The notes under the pieces: model-generated
The model's input: only the letters and a program-made list of their open reading frames with translations
Databases searched by the model: none
Told to the model about the DNA's origin: nothing
Shown: in pieces, positions 17,573-26,274 of the stretch
Layout: every line of letters begins with the position of its first letter
Numbering within the stretch: position 1 is the stretch's first letter
Translations under genes and position numbers: made by a program
Assembly (NCBI RefSeq): GCF_900114995.1
Contig: NZ_FOUX01000006.1
Location: 372,001 to 436,000 of the forward strand
DNA: 64,000 nt
Direction of reading: 5' to 3'
From: Chitinophaga sp. YR627
GTDB lineage: Bacteria > Bacteroidota > Bacteroidia > Chitinophagales > Chitinophagaceae

Positions 17573-18160
17573 TGGAACCTTATAACAATCTTATCTATAG
17601 GTTGGTTCATAACAAATATGTTACCAGAAAAATGATAATTAATTAACTGAAGCTGGAGGAGATAGTGGTAATGCGGGTAAGTGATTATCAGGACTTCATT
17701 GTAGTTGCCCTGGTCAGGTAATATAATCTGTCTATTGTAGATTTCATTGAAGGATGTTACAACAGAAAAGGCTTCCACATCCTGTTGCGAATGGGAGTCA
17801 TATTCACTAATCGCTTTGAAAACCATTTACTTTGATAAGTATCCAGGTACAGAATTAGGTTTGGATAGTTGTTATTGGATAAAGATGCAATCCTTACTTT
17901 AAGCTATAAGGCGGTATGTTTTTGAACACTGCTAATTGTCACATGCTTTTAAAGCCATGCACTTTTGAAAATATCAGGAATGATCAGTAGAGGAAGATAT
18001 CTATTGTCCGGAAGGATAAATAATCATCCACTACATCGAAAGCCAGCATATCGTTGACACGATACTTTCAATGTCGTGTGATAAGCTGATAACTGTGACA
18101 TGCTTCTGCTGATAGTCGCCAGAACGGATCGCTGTGAAACCACGTATTTAATCAATAAAA
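17573..18160. other. Intergenic stretch without a supportable gene
   Basis: About 590 bp between the DUF937-like gene and the suf terminator. A 93-codon minus frame (17545-17826) overlaps the promoter region of the DUF937-like gene and lacks family signals. Only weak short inverted repeats are visible. Confidence 0.5.
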
Positions 18161-18162
18161 AA

Positions 18163-18191
18163 CGGGCCGTATCATTACCTGACACGGCCCG
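18163..18191 (-). terminator. Terminator of the suf operon
   Basis: CGGGCCGT (18163-18170) pairs with ACGGCCCG (18184-18191), with extra TCA/TGA pairing inside. On the minus strand it runs into a T-tract (the AATAAAAAA at 18154-18162). Confidence 0.8.
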
Positions 18192-18212
18192 CTTATACTG
18201 AAGGTGGTTGTT

Positions 18213-18530
18213 CTACATGAAGCCCAGTTCTAATCTGGCTTCTTCACTCATCATTTCTTTGTTCCATGGTGGATCAAAAGTGAGTGTTACATCTACATCG
18301 GATACGCCGTCTATATCTCTTACTTTTTCATCTACCTCACGAATGATATCGCCTGCCACGGGACAACCCGGAGCAGTCAGCGTCATTGTGATACCGATGC
18401 GGTTATTCTCGCCTATTCTGATTTCATAGACAAGACCCAGCTCTAATATATTCACCGGGATTTCCGGGTCATATACTGTGCGCAGTACCTCTTCAATCCT
18501 ATCGCGTAAAGTCATTGTATTTTCGCTCAT
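18213..18530 (-). CDS. sufT: SufT / MIP18 (DUF59) iron-sulfur maturation protein
   Basis: 105-aa single-domain protein of the DUF59/MIP18 family, an auxiliary factor for delivering Fe-S clusters to client proteins. Visible signatures: DPEIPVNILELGLVYEI, TLTAPGCP with the conserved Cys, and VDVTLTFDPPWNKEMMS. Its start overlaps the sufE stop (ATGA), showing translational coupling as the last gene of the suf operon. Confidence 0.93.
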   Translation of the reverse strand: MSENTMTLRDRIEEVLRTVYDPEIPVNILELGLVYEIRIGENNRIGITMTLTAPGCPVAGDIIREVDEKVRDIDGVSDVDVTLTFDPPWNKEMMSEEARLELGFM

Positions 18531-18973
18531 AGTTCTGTGCCGTTTTTTTGTGATTGAGATTTTGCCTCGTAGGCAACTGCATATAACTTAATCTGTTTGA
18601 GCATACTCAGTAATCCGTTGGAACGGGTGGGGGAGAGATGGTTACTCAAACCGATAGCGTCTATAAAGTATATTTCGGATTCCGCGATCTCTTTAGGCGT
18701 GTGACCGGAAAATACGGTCACCATCAGACTTACCAGTCCTTTGGTGATCACAGCGTCACTATCTGCCGTAAAGACCAGTTTACCATCCTGCATTTCCGTA
18801 TGCAGCCATACCTGCGACTGACAACCTTTGATCAGGTGATCAGGCGTTTTGTATTTTTCATCTATCAGCGGCAATTCCTTACCCAGTTGAATAATATGCT
18901 CGTATTTATCCATCCAGTTCTCCATAAAGGAGAAGTCTGATATAAGTTCGTCCTGTTGTTCTTTGATAGTCAT
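18527..18973 (-). CDS. sufE: SufE sulfur acceptor protein
   Basis: 148 aa. Accepts persulfide sulfur from SufS and passes it to the SufBCD scaffold. The acceptor Cys is in LIKGCQSQVWL (about residue 51); the C-terminal segment LSPTRSNGLLSML is typical. Full length for the family. It starts 7 nt after sufS and overlaps sufT by 4 nt. Confidence 0.95.
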   Translation of the reverse strand: MTIKEQQDELISDFSFMENWMDKYEHIIQLGKELPLIDEKYKTPDHLIKGCQSQVWLHTEMQDGKLVFTADSDAVITKGLVSLMVTVFSGHTPKEIAESEIYFIDAIGLSNHLSPTRSNGLLSMLKQIKLYAVAYEAKSQSQKNGTEL

Positions 18974-18980
18974 AATCCTG

Positions 18981-20228
18981 TTATCTTAACATAGAGACAG
19001 CCTTTTTGATGCCTGCCACTAATCTGTCTATATCTTCAAAGGTAGTATACACTGCGAATGATGCACGCACGGTGCCTGGAATACAGAAGAAATCCATTAC
19101 AGGTTCTGCGCAATGGTGTCCGGTACGGATAGCGATACCCTGTTTATCCAGCAGTTCGCCAAGATCGTAAGGGTGAATATCGTATACCAGGAAGGAAACA
19201 GCGCCGGAACGGTGTTTCGGATTACCAATAAAGCGCAGGCCTTCGATCTGTTGCAGTTGCTGTACGGCATACTCCACCAGTTGTTCTTCCCATGCCTGAA
19301 TATTTTCAACACCGATCTGCTGTACATATTGAACCGCGGTGCCTAATGCGATCGCTCCGCTGATATCCGGCGTACCAGCCTCAAATTTGTAAGGCAGTAC
19401 ATTATAGATCGTTTTTGCGAAGGTCACGGTTTTGATCATATCTCCACCACCCTGATAAGGCGGGAGGCGGTCCAGCCATTCTTCCTTGCCGTAGAGCACA
19501 CCGGTACCGGTAGGACCGTAGATCTTATGACCGGAGAATACGAGGAAATCAACGTCCAGCTCCTGCACATCTACCGGCATATGCTGTACTGCCTGTGCTG
19601 CATCCAGCAGTACGGGAATGTTACGGGCATGTGCCTGGGCAATAATATCGCGTATGGGATTAACGGTGCCGAGGGCGTTGGATACGTATGTAACAGCGAT
19701 GATCTTTACTTTATCTGTCAGCAATGCGCTGAATTCGTCCATGAGCAGTTCGCCCTTTTCATCCATCGGGATGATCTTCAGTTCTGCGCCACGGTCTTCA
19801 CACATCATCTGCCAGGGAACGATATTGGAGTGATGTTCCATTGCGGATGCCAGTACCACGTCGCCTGGTTTGATCTCACCACGGCCGAAGGAGTAAGCTA
19901 CCAGGTTGATACCGTCGGTAGTACCTTTGGTAAAGATCACTTCTTCCGGTTTGCGGGCATTGATGAAGGAGGCAATGATCTTACGGGAATTTTCGTAAGC
20001 ATTGGTCGCTTCCTGGCTCAGGTGGTGTACACCACGGTGTACGTTACTGTTGATGCGGGTGTAGTATTCTATCAGCGTATCCAGTACAATTTGCGGTTTC
20101 TGGGTAGTGGCCGCATTATCAAGATATACAAGGGGTTGGCCGTATACTTTTTCCTGTAACAGCGGGAAGTCCTTTCTGATTTTTTCTATATCTATCGCAA
20201 GATCTTTTATATCTGGTACGTGTTGCAT
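18981..20228 (-). CDS. sufS: SufS cysteine desulfurase
   Basis: 415-aa PLP-dependent class V aminotransferase-fold enzyme, group II desulfurase, converting cysteine to alanine and enzyme-bound persulfide. PLP Lys in VFSGHKIYGPTG, catalytic Cys in RTGHHCAEP near residue 373, and the N-terminal YLDNAATTQKP. It follows sufD after a 95-nt gap that contains a perfect-looking hairpin (20266-20296) without a U-tract. Confidence 0.97.
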   Translation of the reverse strand: MQHVPDIKDLAIDIEKIRKDFPLLQEKVYGQPLVYLDNAATTQKPQIVLDTLIEYYTRINSNVHRGVHHLSQEATNAYENSRKIIASFINARKPEEVIFTKGTTDGINLVAYSFGRGEIKPGDVVLASAMEHHSNIVPWQMMCEDRGAELKIIPMDEKGELLMDEFSALLTDKVKIIAVTYVSNALGTVNPIRDIIAQAHARNIPVLLDAAQAVQHMPVDVQELDVDFLVFSGHKIYGPTGTGVLYGKEEWLDRLPPYQGGGDMIKTVTFAKTIYNVLPYKFEAGTPDISGAIALGTAVQYVQQIGVENIQAWEEQLVEYAVQQLQQIEGLRFIGNPKHRSGAVSFLVYDIHPYDLGELLDKQGIAIRTGHHCAEPVMDFFCIPGTVRASFAVYTTFEDIDRLVAGIKKAVSMLR

Positions 20229-20265
20229 AATACGCTGTAATTTATCGTTCTTCTCTTAAGCATCA

Positions 20266-20296
20266 GAGGTCATCCGGGTTAAACCTGGATGACCTC
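20266..20296 (-). other. Hairpin between sufD and sufS
   Basis: GAGGTCATCCGGGTT (20266-20280) pairs with AACCTGGATGACCTC (20282-20296), 14 of 15 positions. No U-tract follows on the minus strand, so it looks like an RNA processing or stability element or a weak attenuator rather than a full terminator. Confidence 0.6.
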
Positions 20297-20323
20297 GTGC
20301 AAAGATCGGAATTTCTGATCGAA

Positions 20324-21643
20324 TTAGTTATTGATAGCGCCGGCTACATACTGGCGGATCTTTTCTGCGAGGAAATCCTGTAATGCCGGTATGTGTACCT
20401 GATCGGTAATGTCAAATGCAAATGCATTCACCAGCAGTGACTTGGCGGCTTCTTCACCAATACCACGGGAACGCAGATAGAAGAGAGACTCTTCACTGAA
20501 GCGTCCTACGGTAAAACCGTGGCTGCACTTCACGTCGTCTGCATATATTTCCAGCTGTGGCTGAGAATTGATGTTGGCCTTTTCGCTCATCAGCAGGTTA
20601 TTGTTCTGCTGGAAAGCGTTTGTTTTCTGCGCATCCTGGTGTACGTGGATCTTACCGGTGAATACACCGTTAGCGTCATCCAGCAGTACGCCTTTATACA
20701 GCTCATTACTGTTACAGTTTGGTACCAGGTGGTCCACGAAGGTGTGGTTATCCACGTGCTGGCTGCCTGTAGCAAGGTAAAGGCCGTGCAGATTGGTTTC
20801 CGTATTGCTGCCTGTCAGCGCTACGCTGAGGTTGTTACGGGTCAGTTCTGCGGAAGGCAGGGTGAAATTGAAATGATGATAGCGGCTATCAGCTTTCTGG
20901 GTAGCAGAAGTATGATAGATGTGGCGGCTGTTTTTAATGGTGCTCTGGATATTGTAGTGCCAGAGTTCCGCATTTTCTTCCAGTACCACTTCTGTTACTG
21001 CGTTTACGAAAGCGATGGCGGAGTCATTGAGACCTACAGCGCTTTCGATGATTTCCAGGGTAGCGCTTTTATGCAGCACTACCAGGTGGCGTGGCTGGAT
21101 AAAGGCGTTAGCAGAAGCCGTATATACGTGAATGATCTGTAAAGGTTTGTCAAGCGTTGCATTAACACCTGCTTCGATAAACAGACCGTCTGCAAACAGG
21201 GCCGCATTCAGTGCAGCAAAAGGCTGTGACTGGAGATGTGGGTGTTTGTCAAACCATGCCTGCAGCTGTGCGTTACCGGCTGCATCACTCAGTTTGGAAA
21301 CGGTGATCTTACCACCAGTTGGCAGCTCAGACAGGTCCGCCTGCAAACGTCCGTTCACCAGTACAATACGATAACTGTCCAGTTGAGGGATATTGGCAGC
21401 TTTCAGCTGATCAGGCGTAACAGTCGCCTGTTCTTCCTGTGCCAGGGTAAAAGCATCTTTCAGGAAGCGCTGTACGTTGGTATAGCGCCACTCTTCTGTT
21501 TTAATGGTTGGCAGACCCAGTTCCTTGAAGCGGCTGAAAGCCAGCTTACGCGCAGGCATGATTGCGTTATCCGCATCCACTTTCTGCTCAGGTCCGGGCA
21601 CCCCATTGGATATAAATTCGTAGAATGATTTATCGCTCGTCAT
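20324..21643 (-). CDS. sufD: SufD, Fe-S scaffold subunit
   Basis: 439 aa, beta-helix scaffold protein of the SufBC2D complex. Typical segments: KTEEWRYTNV near the N-terminus, ELYKGVLLDDANGVFTGKIH, and the C-terminal block DDVKCSHGFTVGRF with the conserved Cys-Ser-His, ending in YLRSRGIGEEAAKSLLVNAF. It lies 13 nt behind sufC. Confidence 0.96.
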   Translation of the reverse strand: MTSDKSFYEFISNGVPGPEQKVDADNAIMPARKLAFSRFKELGLPTIKTEEWRYTNVQRFLKDAFTLAQEEQATVTPDQLKAANIPQLDSYRIVLVNGRLQADLSELPTGGKITVSKLSDAAGNAQLQAWFDKHPHLQSQPFAALNAALFADGLFIEAGVNATLDKPLQIIHVYTASANAFIQPRHLVVLHKSATLEIIESAVGLNDSAIAFVNAVTEVVLEENAELWHYNIQSTIKNSRHIYHTSATQKADSRYHHFNFTLPSAELTRNNLSVALTGSNTETNLHGLYLATGSQHVDNHTFVDHLVPNCNSNELYKGVLLDDANGVFTGKIHVHQDAQKTNAFQQNNNLLMSEKANINSQPQLEIYADDVKCSHGFTVGRFSEESLFYLRSRGIGEEAAKSLLVNAFAFDITDQVHIPALQDFLAEKIRQYVAGAINN

Positions 21644-21656
21644 GGTTCTTTTTGCG

Positions 21657-22421
21657 TTATACAGATTCTTTCTGGTGTACCTCTTCTTTCAGCCAGTCGT
21701 AGCCTTTCTCTTCCAGTTCCAGCGCCAGTTCTTTGGTGCCGGTCTTTACGATCTGACCATTGTACAGTACGTGTACGAAGTCAGGCACGATGTATTCCAG
21801 CAAACGCTGGTAGTGGGTAATAACCATAAAAGCCTTATCTGCATTGCGCAGTTTATTAACGCCTGCTGCAACGATACGCAGCGCGTCAATATCCAGGCCG
21901 GAATCAGTTTCATCCAGGATCGCTAATTTCGGATCGAGCATAGCCAGCTGGAATACTTCATTCCTTTTTTTCTCACCGCCGGAGAAACCTTCATTCAGAG
22001 AGCGGTTCATCAGGTTGGCGTTAAAATCTACCAGTTGCTGTTTTTCTTTGGTCAGCTTCAGGAATTCTTTGGATTCCAGCGGAGGCAGATTGTGGTAAGT
22101 CCTGATCTCATTCAAGGCTGTCTTGAGGAAGTGCAGGTTAGATACGCCTGGGATCTCAACCGGGTACTGGAATGCCAGGAACAGGCCTTCACGTGCACGG
22201 TCTTCCGGAGACAGATCCAGCAGGTTTTTACCTTCGAAGATCACTTCACCTTCTGTCACAGTATAATTTTCACGACCCGCTAACACAGAAGACAATGAGC
22301 TCTTTCCTGAGCCGTTAGGGCCCATGATGGCGTGCATTTCACCTTTCCTGATTTCCAGGTTGATGCCTTTCAGGATCTTTTTACCGTCTACTTCTGCGTG
22401 CAGATTTTTAATCGTCAGCAT
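21657..22421 (-). CDS. sufC: SufC ATPase
   Basis: 254-aa ABC-type ATPase of the SUF scaffold. Walker A GPNGSGKSS, Q-loop FLAFQYPVEIPG, signature FSGGEKKRNE, Walker B LAILDETDSGLD and switch His in VITHYQR. Full length for SufC. Located between sufB and sufD as usual. Confidence 0.97.
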   Translation of the reverse strand: MLTIKNLHAEVDGKKILKGINLEIRKGEMHAIMGPNGSGKSSLSSVLAGRENYTVTEGEVIFEGKNLLDLSPEDRAREGLFLAFQYPVEIPGVSNLHFLKTALNEIRTYHNLPPLESKEFLKLTKEKQQLVDFNANLMNRSLNEGFSGGEKKRNEVFQLAMLDPKLAILDETDSGLDIDALRIVAAGVNKLRNADKAFMVITHYQRLLEYIVPDFVHVLYNGQIVKTGTKELALELEEKGYDWLKEEVHQKESV

Positions 22422-22464
22422 GATTGTATATTTCTCTGTTGTTTTTGCTTTGAAAATGTTTTTA

Positions 22465-23910
22465 TTATCCTACGCTACCTTCCAGTGTGATAGAGAGCAG
22501 TTTGCGTGCTTCCACGGCAAATTCCATCGGAAGCTGGTTCAGCACTTCCTGTGCGTAACCATTTACGATCAGCGCAACTGCTTTTTCTGTTTCTATACCA
22601 CGTTGATTAAGATAGAAGATCTGATCTTCCCCGATCTTGGAGGTAGTTGCTTCGTGTTCAACGGTAGCAGTACTGTTCCTTGATTCGATGTAAGGGAAGG
22701 TGTGTGCACCACAACGATCACCGATCAGGAGGGAGTCACACTGTGTAAAGTTACGTGCATTCGCGGCACGTGGTCCTACCTGTACCAGTCCACGGTAAGT
22801 ATTATCGCTGAAACCAGCTGAAATACCTTTGGAAATGATACGGCTGCGGGTATTGCGGCCCAGGTGGTAGATCTTGGTACCGGTATCAGCGATCTGCCTG
22901 TTACGGGTTACCGCTACTGAGTAGAATTCACCCTCAGCATCATCACCCTGCAGGATCACACTTGGATATTTCCAGGTGATAGCAGAACCGGTTTCTACCT
23001 GTGTCCAGGAGATCTTGCTGCTCTTACCCTTACAGATACCACGTTTGGTTACGAAGTTGTAAATACCGCCGTTACCGTCTTTATCACCAGGATACCAGTT
23101 TTGTACGGTAGAGTATTTGATCTCTGCATGGTCCATCGCAACGAGTTCCACTACTGCAGCGTGCAGCTGGTTCTCATCACGTCTAGGCGCCGTACAACCT
23201 TCCAGGTAACTTACGTAGGAATTATCGTCAGCAATGATCAGGGTACGTTCGAACTGACCTGTGTTTTCCGCGTTGATACGGAAATAGGTGCTCAGTTCCA
23301 TCGGACAGCGTACGCCTTTCGGAATGTATACAAAAGAGCCATCGGAGAATACAGCTGCATTCAGCGCGGCAAAAATGTTATCAGAGTGAGGTACTACAGT
23401 ACCCAGGTATTTTTTAACCAGATCAGGATGGTTTCTTACCGCTTCCCCGAAGGAGCAGAAGATGATGCCCAGTTCCTGTAATTTGGCTTTGAAAGTAGTG
23501 GCAACGGAAACGCTGTCAAATACAACGTCTACAGCAACACCGGCCAGTGCTTTCTGTTCATTGATAGGAATGCCCAGTTTTTCGAAGGTAGCCAGCAGTT
23601 CAGGATCCACCTCATCCAGACTACCCAGCTGTTTTTTCTTCTTGGGAGCCGCGTAGTAGGAGAGTTTCTGAAGATCCAGTTCCGGCATTTCAAAATGCTG
23701 CCATTTTGGGAACTGCATCTTTTTAAAAGCCTGGAAACCCTTCAGACGCCATTCCAGCATCCATTCCGGCTCTTCTTTTTTGGCAGAAATAAAACGGATG
23801 GTGTCTTCATTCAGACCCACCGGCGCCATTTCCATCTCAATGTCGGTAGTGAAGCCAAACTCATATTCCCGGTTGGCTATGTCATCAATTATTTCGTTGC
23901 TGTTTCTCAT
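22465..23910 (-). CDS. sufB: SufB, Fe-S scaffold subunit
   Basis: 481 aa, core scaffold on which the nascent cluster is built. Recognisable segments: FVYIPKGVRCPMELSTYFR, YLEGCTAP (cysteine involved in sulfur transfer), GICKGKSSKISWTQVE, and FTQCDSLLIGDRCGAHTFPY. Full length. First of the scaffold genes; sufA lies 48 nt upstream. Confidence 0.97.
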   Translation of the reverse strand: MRNSNEIIDDIANREYEFGFTTDIEMEMAPVGLNEDTIRFISAKKEEPEWMLEWRLKGFQAFKKMQFPKWQHFEMPELDLQKLSYYAAPKKKKQLGSLDEVDPELLATFEKLGIPINEQKALAGVAVDVVFDSVSVATTFKAKLQELGIIFCSFGEAVRNHPDLVKKYLGTVVPHSDNIFAALNAAVFSDGSFVYIPKGVRCPMELSTYFRINAENTGQFERTLIIADDNSYVSYLEGCTAPRRDENQLHAAVVELVAMDHAEIKYSTVQNWYPGDKDGNGGIYNFVTKRGICKGKSSKISWTQVETGSAITWKYPSVILQGDDAEGEFYSVAVTRNRQIADTGTKIYHLGRNTRSRIISKGISAGFSDNTYRGLVQVGPRAANARNFTQCDSLLIGDRCGAHTFPYIESRNSTATVEHEATTSKIGEDQIFYLNQRGIETEKAVALIVNGYAQEVLNQLPMEFAVEARKLLSITLEGSVG

Positions 23911-23958
23911 TTTCCGAGTTAATTAAGTAATGCAGAAGCTTGCTGGTGATAATGGGAA

Positions 23959-24288
23959 TTATACCGCAAAGCTTTCCCCACAGCTACAGGTACGGGTAGC
24001 ATTAGGGTTGTTGAAATAAAGCCCCTTGCCGTTGAGACCATCGGAATAATCCAACTCGGTGCCATACAGGTACAGGAGGCTCTTCATCTGCACCACAATT
24101 TTAACACCTTTATCTTCAAAGGTCTGATCGCCTTCTTCATGCTCTGAACTTTCAAACTTCAACACATATTCCAGTCCTGAACAACCGCCACCTTTTACGC
24201 CAACGCGTACGAAAGTACCGGGAGCATGGTTCTCCTTGACCATAAGGTCCTTTATATATTCGCCTGCTTTTTCTGATACTGTTATCAT
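23959..24288 (-). CDS. sufA: A-type Fe-S carrier protein (SufA/IscA family)
   Basis: 109 aa, HesB/IscA family carrier. The three cluster-binding cysteines are visible: one in KGGGCSGLEY and two in CSCGESF at the C-terminus. First gene of the suf operon proper; 98 nt separate it from the FMN reductase upstream, and that gap contains an inverted repeat (TCACCA 24311-24316 and TGGTGA 24332-24337). The exact name (SufA, IscA or ErpA) is by position. Confidence 0.92.
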   Translation of the reverse strand: MITVSEKAGEYIKDLMVKENHAPGTFVRVGVKGGGCSGLEYVLKFESSEHEEGDQTFEDKGVKIVVQMKSLLYLYGTELDYSDGLNGKGLYFNNPNATRTCSCGESFAV

Positions 24289-24310
24289 ATTGCTTCCTTT
24301 TATACAGATT

Positions 24311-24337
24311 TCACCATAGTATGATAATGCGTGGTGA
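24311..24337. promoter_or_regulatory. Inverted repeat upstream of sufA
   Basis: TCACCA - 15 nt - TGGTGA, 23 nt upstream of the sufA start. Short arms, so only a weak operator candidate. Confidence 0.3.
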
Positions 24338-24386
24338 GTCTATTTACCTGACGTTTATTTTATCGGGAAATTGTAAATACTTCCTC

Positions 24387-24968
24387 TCAGAGATTATCAT
24401 TCACATTCGCCACCGGGATTCTGTCCCCGATTCTGGCGTCTCCCAGCAGGGAGATCATTCTGTCGAACTTATTCTTATATGACGTAGTGAAGGTTTTAGT
24501 CTCCTGGTCATAAAGATGTTCTTTCATAATTGGTACCGAAAACGGAAGCACCCATGCCCTGAGGGCTTTAGCTACCGAATCCATCGCATTAATACCCTGC
24601 ATGGCCTGAGAACCGTCTCCCCAGCACACCAAAGCTACAACCTTTCCCGTTAAATAAGGATTACTGAGCTTGCTGGTCATTTCCAGCCAGTCCAGGGTAT
24701 TCTTCATGACACCGGTCATACTGCCATGATAAAGCGGAGTGAGCCATACGTGGACATCCGCCTTGCAGAAGGCATCACACATTTTTTTAACGGATTCGGG
24801 CATTTCTCCCTTGGGATATGCAAAGAACGGAATATGGCCGTCAACAGGGCTGAACACTTCCGTGGAAAATCCTTTCTGGCGGAACTGCTCCTCGAAGTAC
24901 CCCGTCAACTGATTGGCAGTTGTATAGGGGCTACTGTCCATTGTGCCGTTGAAGATCAAGACGTTCAT
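24387..24968 (-). CDS. NAD(P)H-dependent FMN reductase-like flavoprotein
   Basis: 193 aa with a flavodoxin-like fold: NVLIFNGTMDSSPYTTANQL binds the FMN phosphate, and LTPLYHGSMTGVMKNTLDWL is the characteristic NADPH_dep_FMN_red segment. It could supply reducing equivalents, possibly to Fe-S assembly given its place directly upstream of sufA in the same direction, but that is inference. Its promoter is interleaved with that of the divergent SufR-like regulator. Confidence 0.85.
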   Translation of the reverse strand: MNVLIFNGTMDSSPYTTANQLTGYFEEQFRQKGFSTEVFSPVDGHIPFFAYPKGEMPESVKKMCDAFCKADVHVWLTPLYHGSMTGVMKNTLDWLEMTSKLSNPYLTGKVVALVCWGDGSQAMQGINAMDSVAKALRAWVLPFSVPIMKEHLYDQETKTFTTSYKNKFDRMISLLGDARIGDRIPVANVNDNL

Positions 24969-24990
24969 TTAAAATTCTCCTGTTTTAAGC

Positions 24991-25006
24991 TGTTGTTCTG
25001 GCAACA
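24991..25006. promoter_or_regulatory. Operator-like palindrome in the suf control region
   Basis: TGTTG - 6 nt - CAACA, placed just downstream of the minus-strand promoter of the FMN reductase/suf unit and upstream of the regulator gene. The cyanobacterial SufR operator is recalled as CAAC-N6-GTTG; here the half-sites are in the opposite order with the same spacing. Confidence 0.5.
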
Positions 25007-25023
25007 AATTTTTTTAACTCCTA

Positions 25024-25052
25024 CAAAATTACGACATTTGAGAATAAAACAA
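25024..25052 (-). promoter_or_regulatory. Promoter of the FMN reductase/suf unit
   Basis: Minus strand: TTG (25052-25050), 18 nt, TAATTTTG (25031-25024), giving a leader of about 50 nt. On the plus strand GACATTTG (25033-25040) may be the -7 box of the regulator gene, so the two promoters overlap. A second inverted repeat CAAGT-AATA-ACTTG (25050-25063) covers the -33 box and the regulator's start codon. Confidence 0.6.
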
Positions 25053-25060
25053 GTAATAAC

Positions 25061-25723
25061 TTGGAAAATTATAGACCCATCACAAAAGCAACTGCCGACA
25101 AGTTTTTGCAGTTACTCAAAACGAAGGGGCCTCAGTCGGCCGCTATGTTAGCTGCCGCGTTAGGTATAACAGGAGAGGGCGCCCGCCTGCAGCTGCTGAA
25201 GCTCGCAGAAGAGGGTCTTGTGGTGTCGGCTACCAGCTCAAGAGGGGTCGGCCGTCCCGTTCAGATATGGGATCTGACACCGCTGGGTCATGCCCATTTT
25301 CCTGATACACATGTAGAGCTGACACTGCAATTAATAGAAACCATCCGCCGGGAACTCGGGGAAGCTGCACTGGAAAAAGTCGTGGCCGCCCGTGAATTCC
25401 AGCAACAGGAGAAATATATCAATGCGCTGACAGGCATTAGCGGCCTGGCAGAAAGACTGGCGCAATTTGCCACCATCCGTTCATCTGAAGGCTACCTGGC
25501 CGAATGGAAAGAGGAAGAGGATGGCTTCGTCTTCATTGAAAATCACTGTCCTATCTGCTGTGCTGCCACCCAGTGCGCAAATATCTGTGAGTCTGAACTG
25601 AAAACCTTCCGTACCATTATGGGAGATGAAGTAGATGTAAAACGTGTCGATCATATTATCGCCGGTAACCGCCGTTGTGTATATAAGATCACCCGTGTTA
25701 AAGAATTGATAACCACCCGATAA
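25061..25723 (+). CDS. SufR-like Fe-S-sensing transcriptional regulator
   Basis: 220 aa. N-terminal winged helix-turn-helix (about 10-75; AAMLAAALGITGEGARLQL is the helix-turn-helix), then a helical linker, then a Cys-rich C-terminal domain: HCPICCAATQCANICE with Cys163, 166, 167, 172, 176, and a distal Cys206 in NRRCVYKI. The Cys163-X12-Cys176 spacing and the ENHCPI motif resemble SufR, which represses suf genes when it holds a cluster. No ATG is available at the N-terminus; the start is TTG 25061, within an inverted repeat, which suggests autoregulation. It is divergent from the FMN reductase-suf unit, which supports its role. Confidence 0.85.
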   Translation: MENYRPITKATADKFLQLLKTKGPQSAAMLAAALGITGEGARLQLLKLAEEGLVVSATSSRGVGRPVQIWDLTPLGHAHFPDTHVELTLQLIETIRRELGEAALEKVVAAREFQQQEKYINALTGISGLAERLAQFATIRSSEGYLAEWKEEEDGFVFIENHCPICCAATQCANICESELKTFRTIMGDEVDVKRVDHIIAGNRRCVYKITRVKELITTR

Positions 25724-25748
25724 GCAATAGCTGCACGTAAATAATTAT

Positions 25749-25780
25749 AAAAGGGATGTCCGCAGGATGTCCCTTTTTTT
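25749..25780 (+). terminator. Terminator of the SufR-like gene
   Basis: AAAAGGGA (25749-25756) pairs with TCCCTTTT (25770-25777), followed by more T; typical Rho-independent form. Confidence 0.8.
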
Positions 25781-25844
25781 CAGCCTGGACCTGTTGCATA
25801 TATTATTATATATGAATTCGCAATGGTTTGAGGTCCTTGAAGAT

Positions 25845-25935
25845 TTTATCTATATAGATACTATTTTCTCCTACCTGTGACCTAATCAGGTCCACCTCAA
25901 GTCCACCTCATCTCCGTATCATAGGCTAGGGTATT
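25845..25935 (-). repeat. Diverged inverted copy of the 160-bp tandem unit
   Basis: Read on the minus strand, this segment shares TGAGGTGGA..TGAT and GGAG/GAAAATAGTA blocks, in the same order, with the tandem units at 26.28-26.6 kb. It is more decayed than they are, so the assignment is by eye and tentative. Confidence 0.4.
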
Positions 25936-26050
25936 TCCCACATCATGGCGAATTATCGCTAATATTCCTCTTGTTTATGTCCAGTTCTAAGTCTATTGTG
26001 AAAATAGTATCGGTCTGACCGTCTACTTTTATTGGTAGACCTGAATATAC

Positions 26051-26219
26051 TGCTGTGGGTTTGAGAAGGGCTATCGGGCTGATGCCCCTGGCAGCGAATT
26101 GCCATTTGGCGGTGTCAGGTCTGATAGGCCCGGAATGTGGTTAAGCCGGTTATGAGGTGTGTGAGACGCAGCCAGGGGCTAAGGCCCGACAGCTCCTTCT
26201 CAAACCCTCCGCACGAATT
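26051..26219. repeat. Palindromic interspersed element, copy 2
   Basis: About 165 bp. Its ends (26055-26095 and 26171-26210) form a near-perfect inverted repeat of about 39 nt based on GGGTTTGAGAAGG...CGGGC...GCCCCTGGC. The two ends differ in a subterminal signature: GGGCTGATGCCCC on one, GGGCCTTAGCCCC on the other. The middle (about 26098-26150) is homologous to copy 3 as well, so it is a real family of defined length. Non-coding. Confidence 0.85.
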
Positions 26220-26274
26220 GTCGGTCCCGTTCTTTCGGGAGTGTGTTTGATTATTTTCGTTAGTTCTTAGAGAC

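Noticed and set aside
17545..17826. Minus-strand frame of 93 codons before the DUF937-like gene
   Set aside because: Overlaps that gene's -7 box, no signal or domain, no promoter or ribosome site; kept as unsupported.
19527..20159. Plus-strand frame of 210 codons opposite sufS
   Set aside because: Antisense shadow of sufS, His/Cys/Tyr-rich, no domain.
20519..21142. Plus-strand frame of 207 codons opposite sufD
   Set aside because: Antisense shadow of sufD; no independent promoter or domain.
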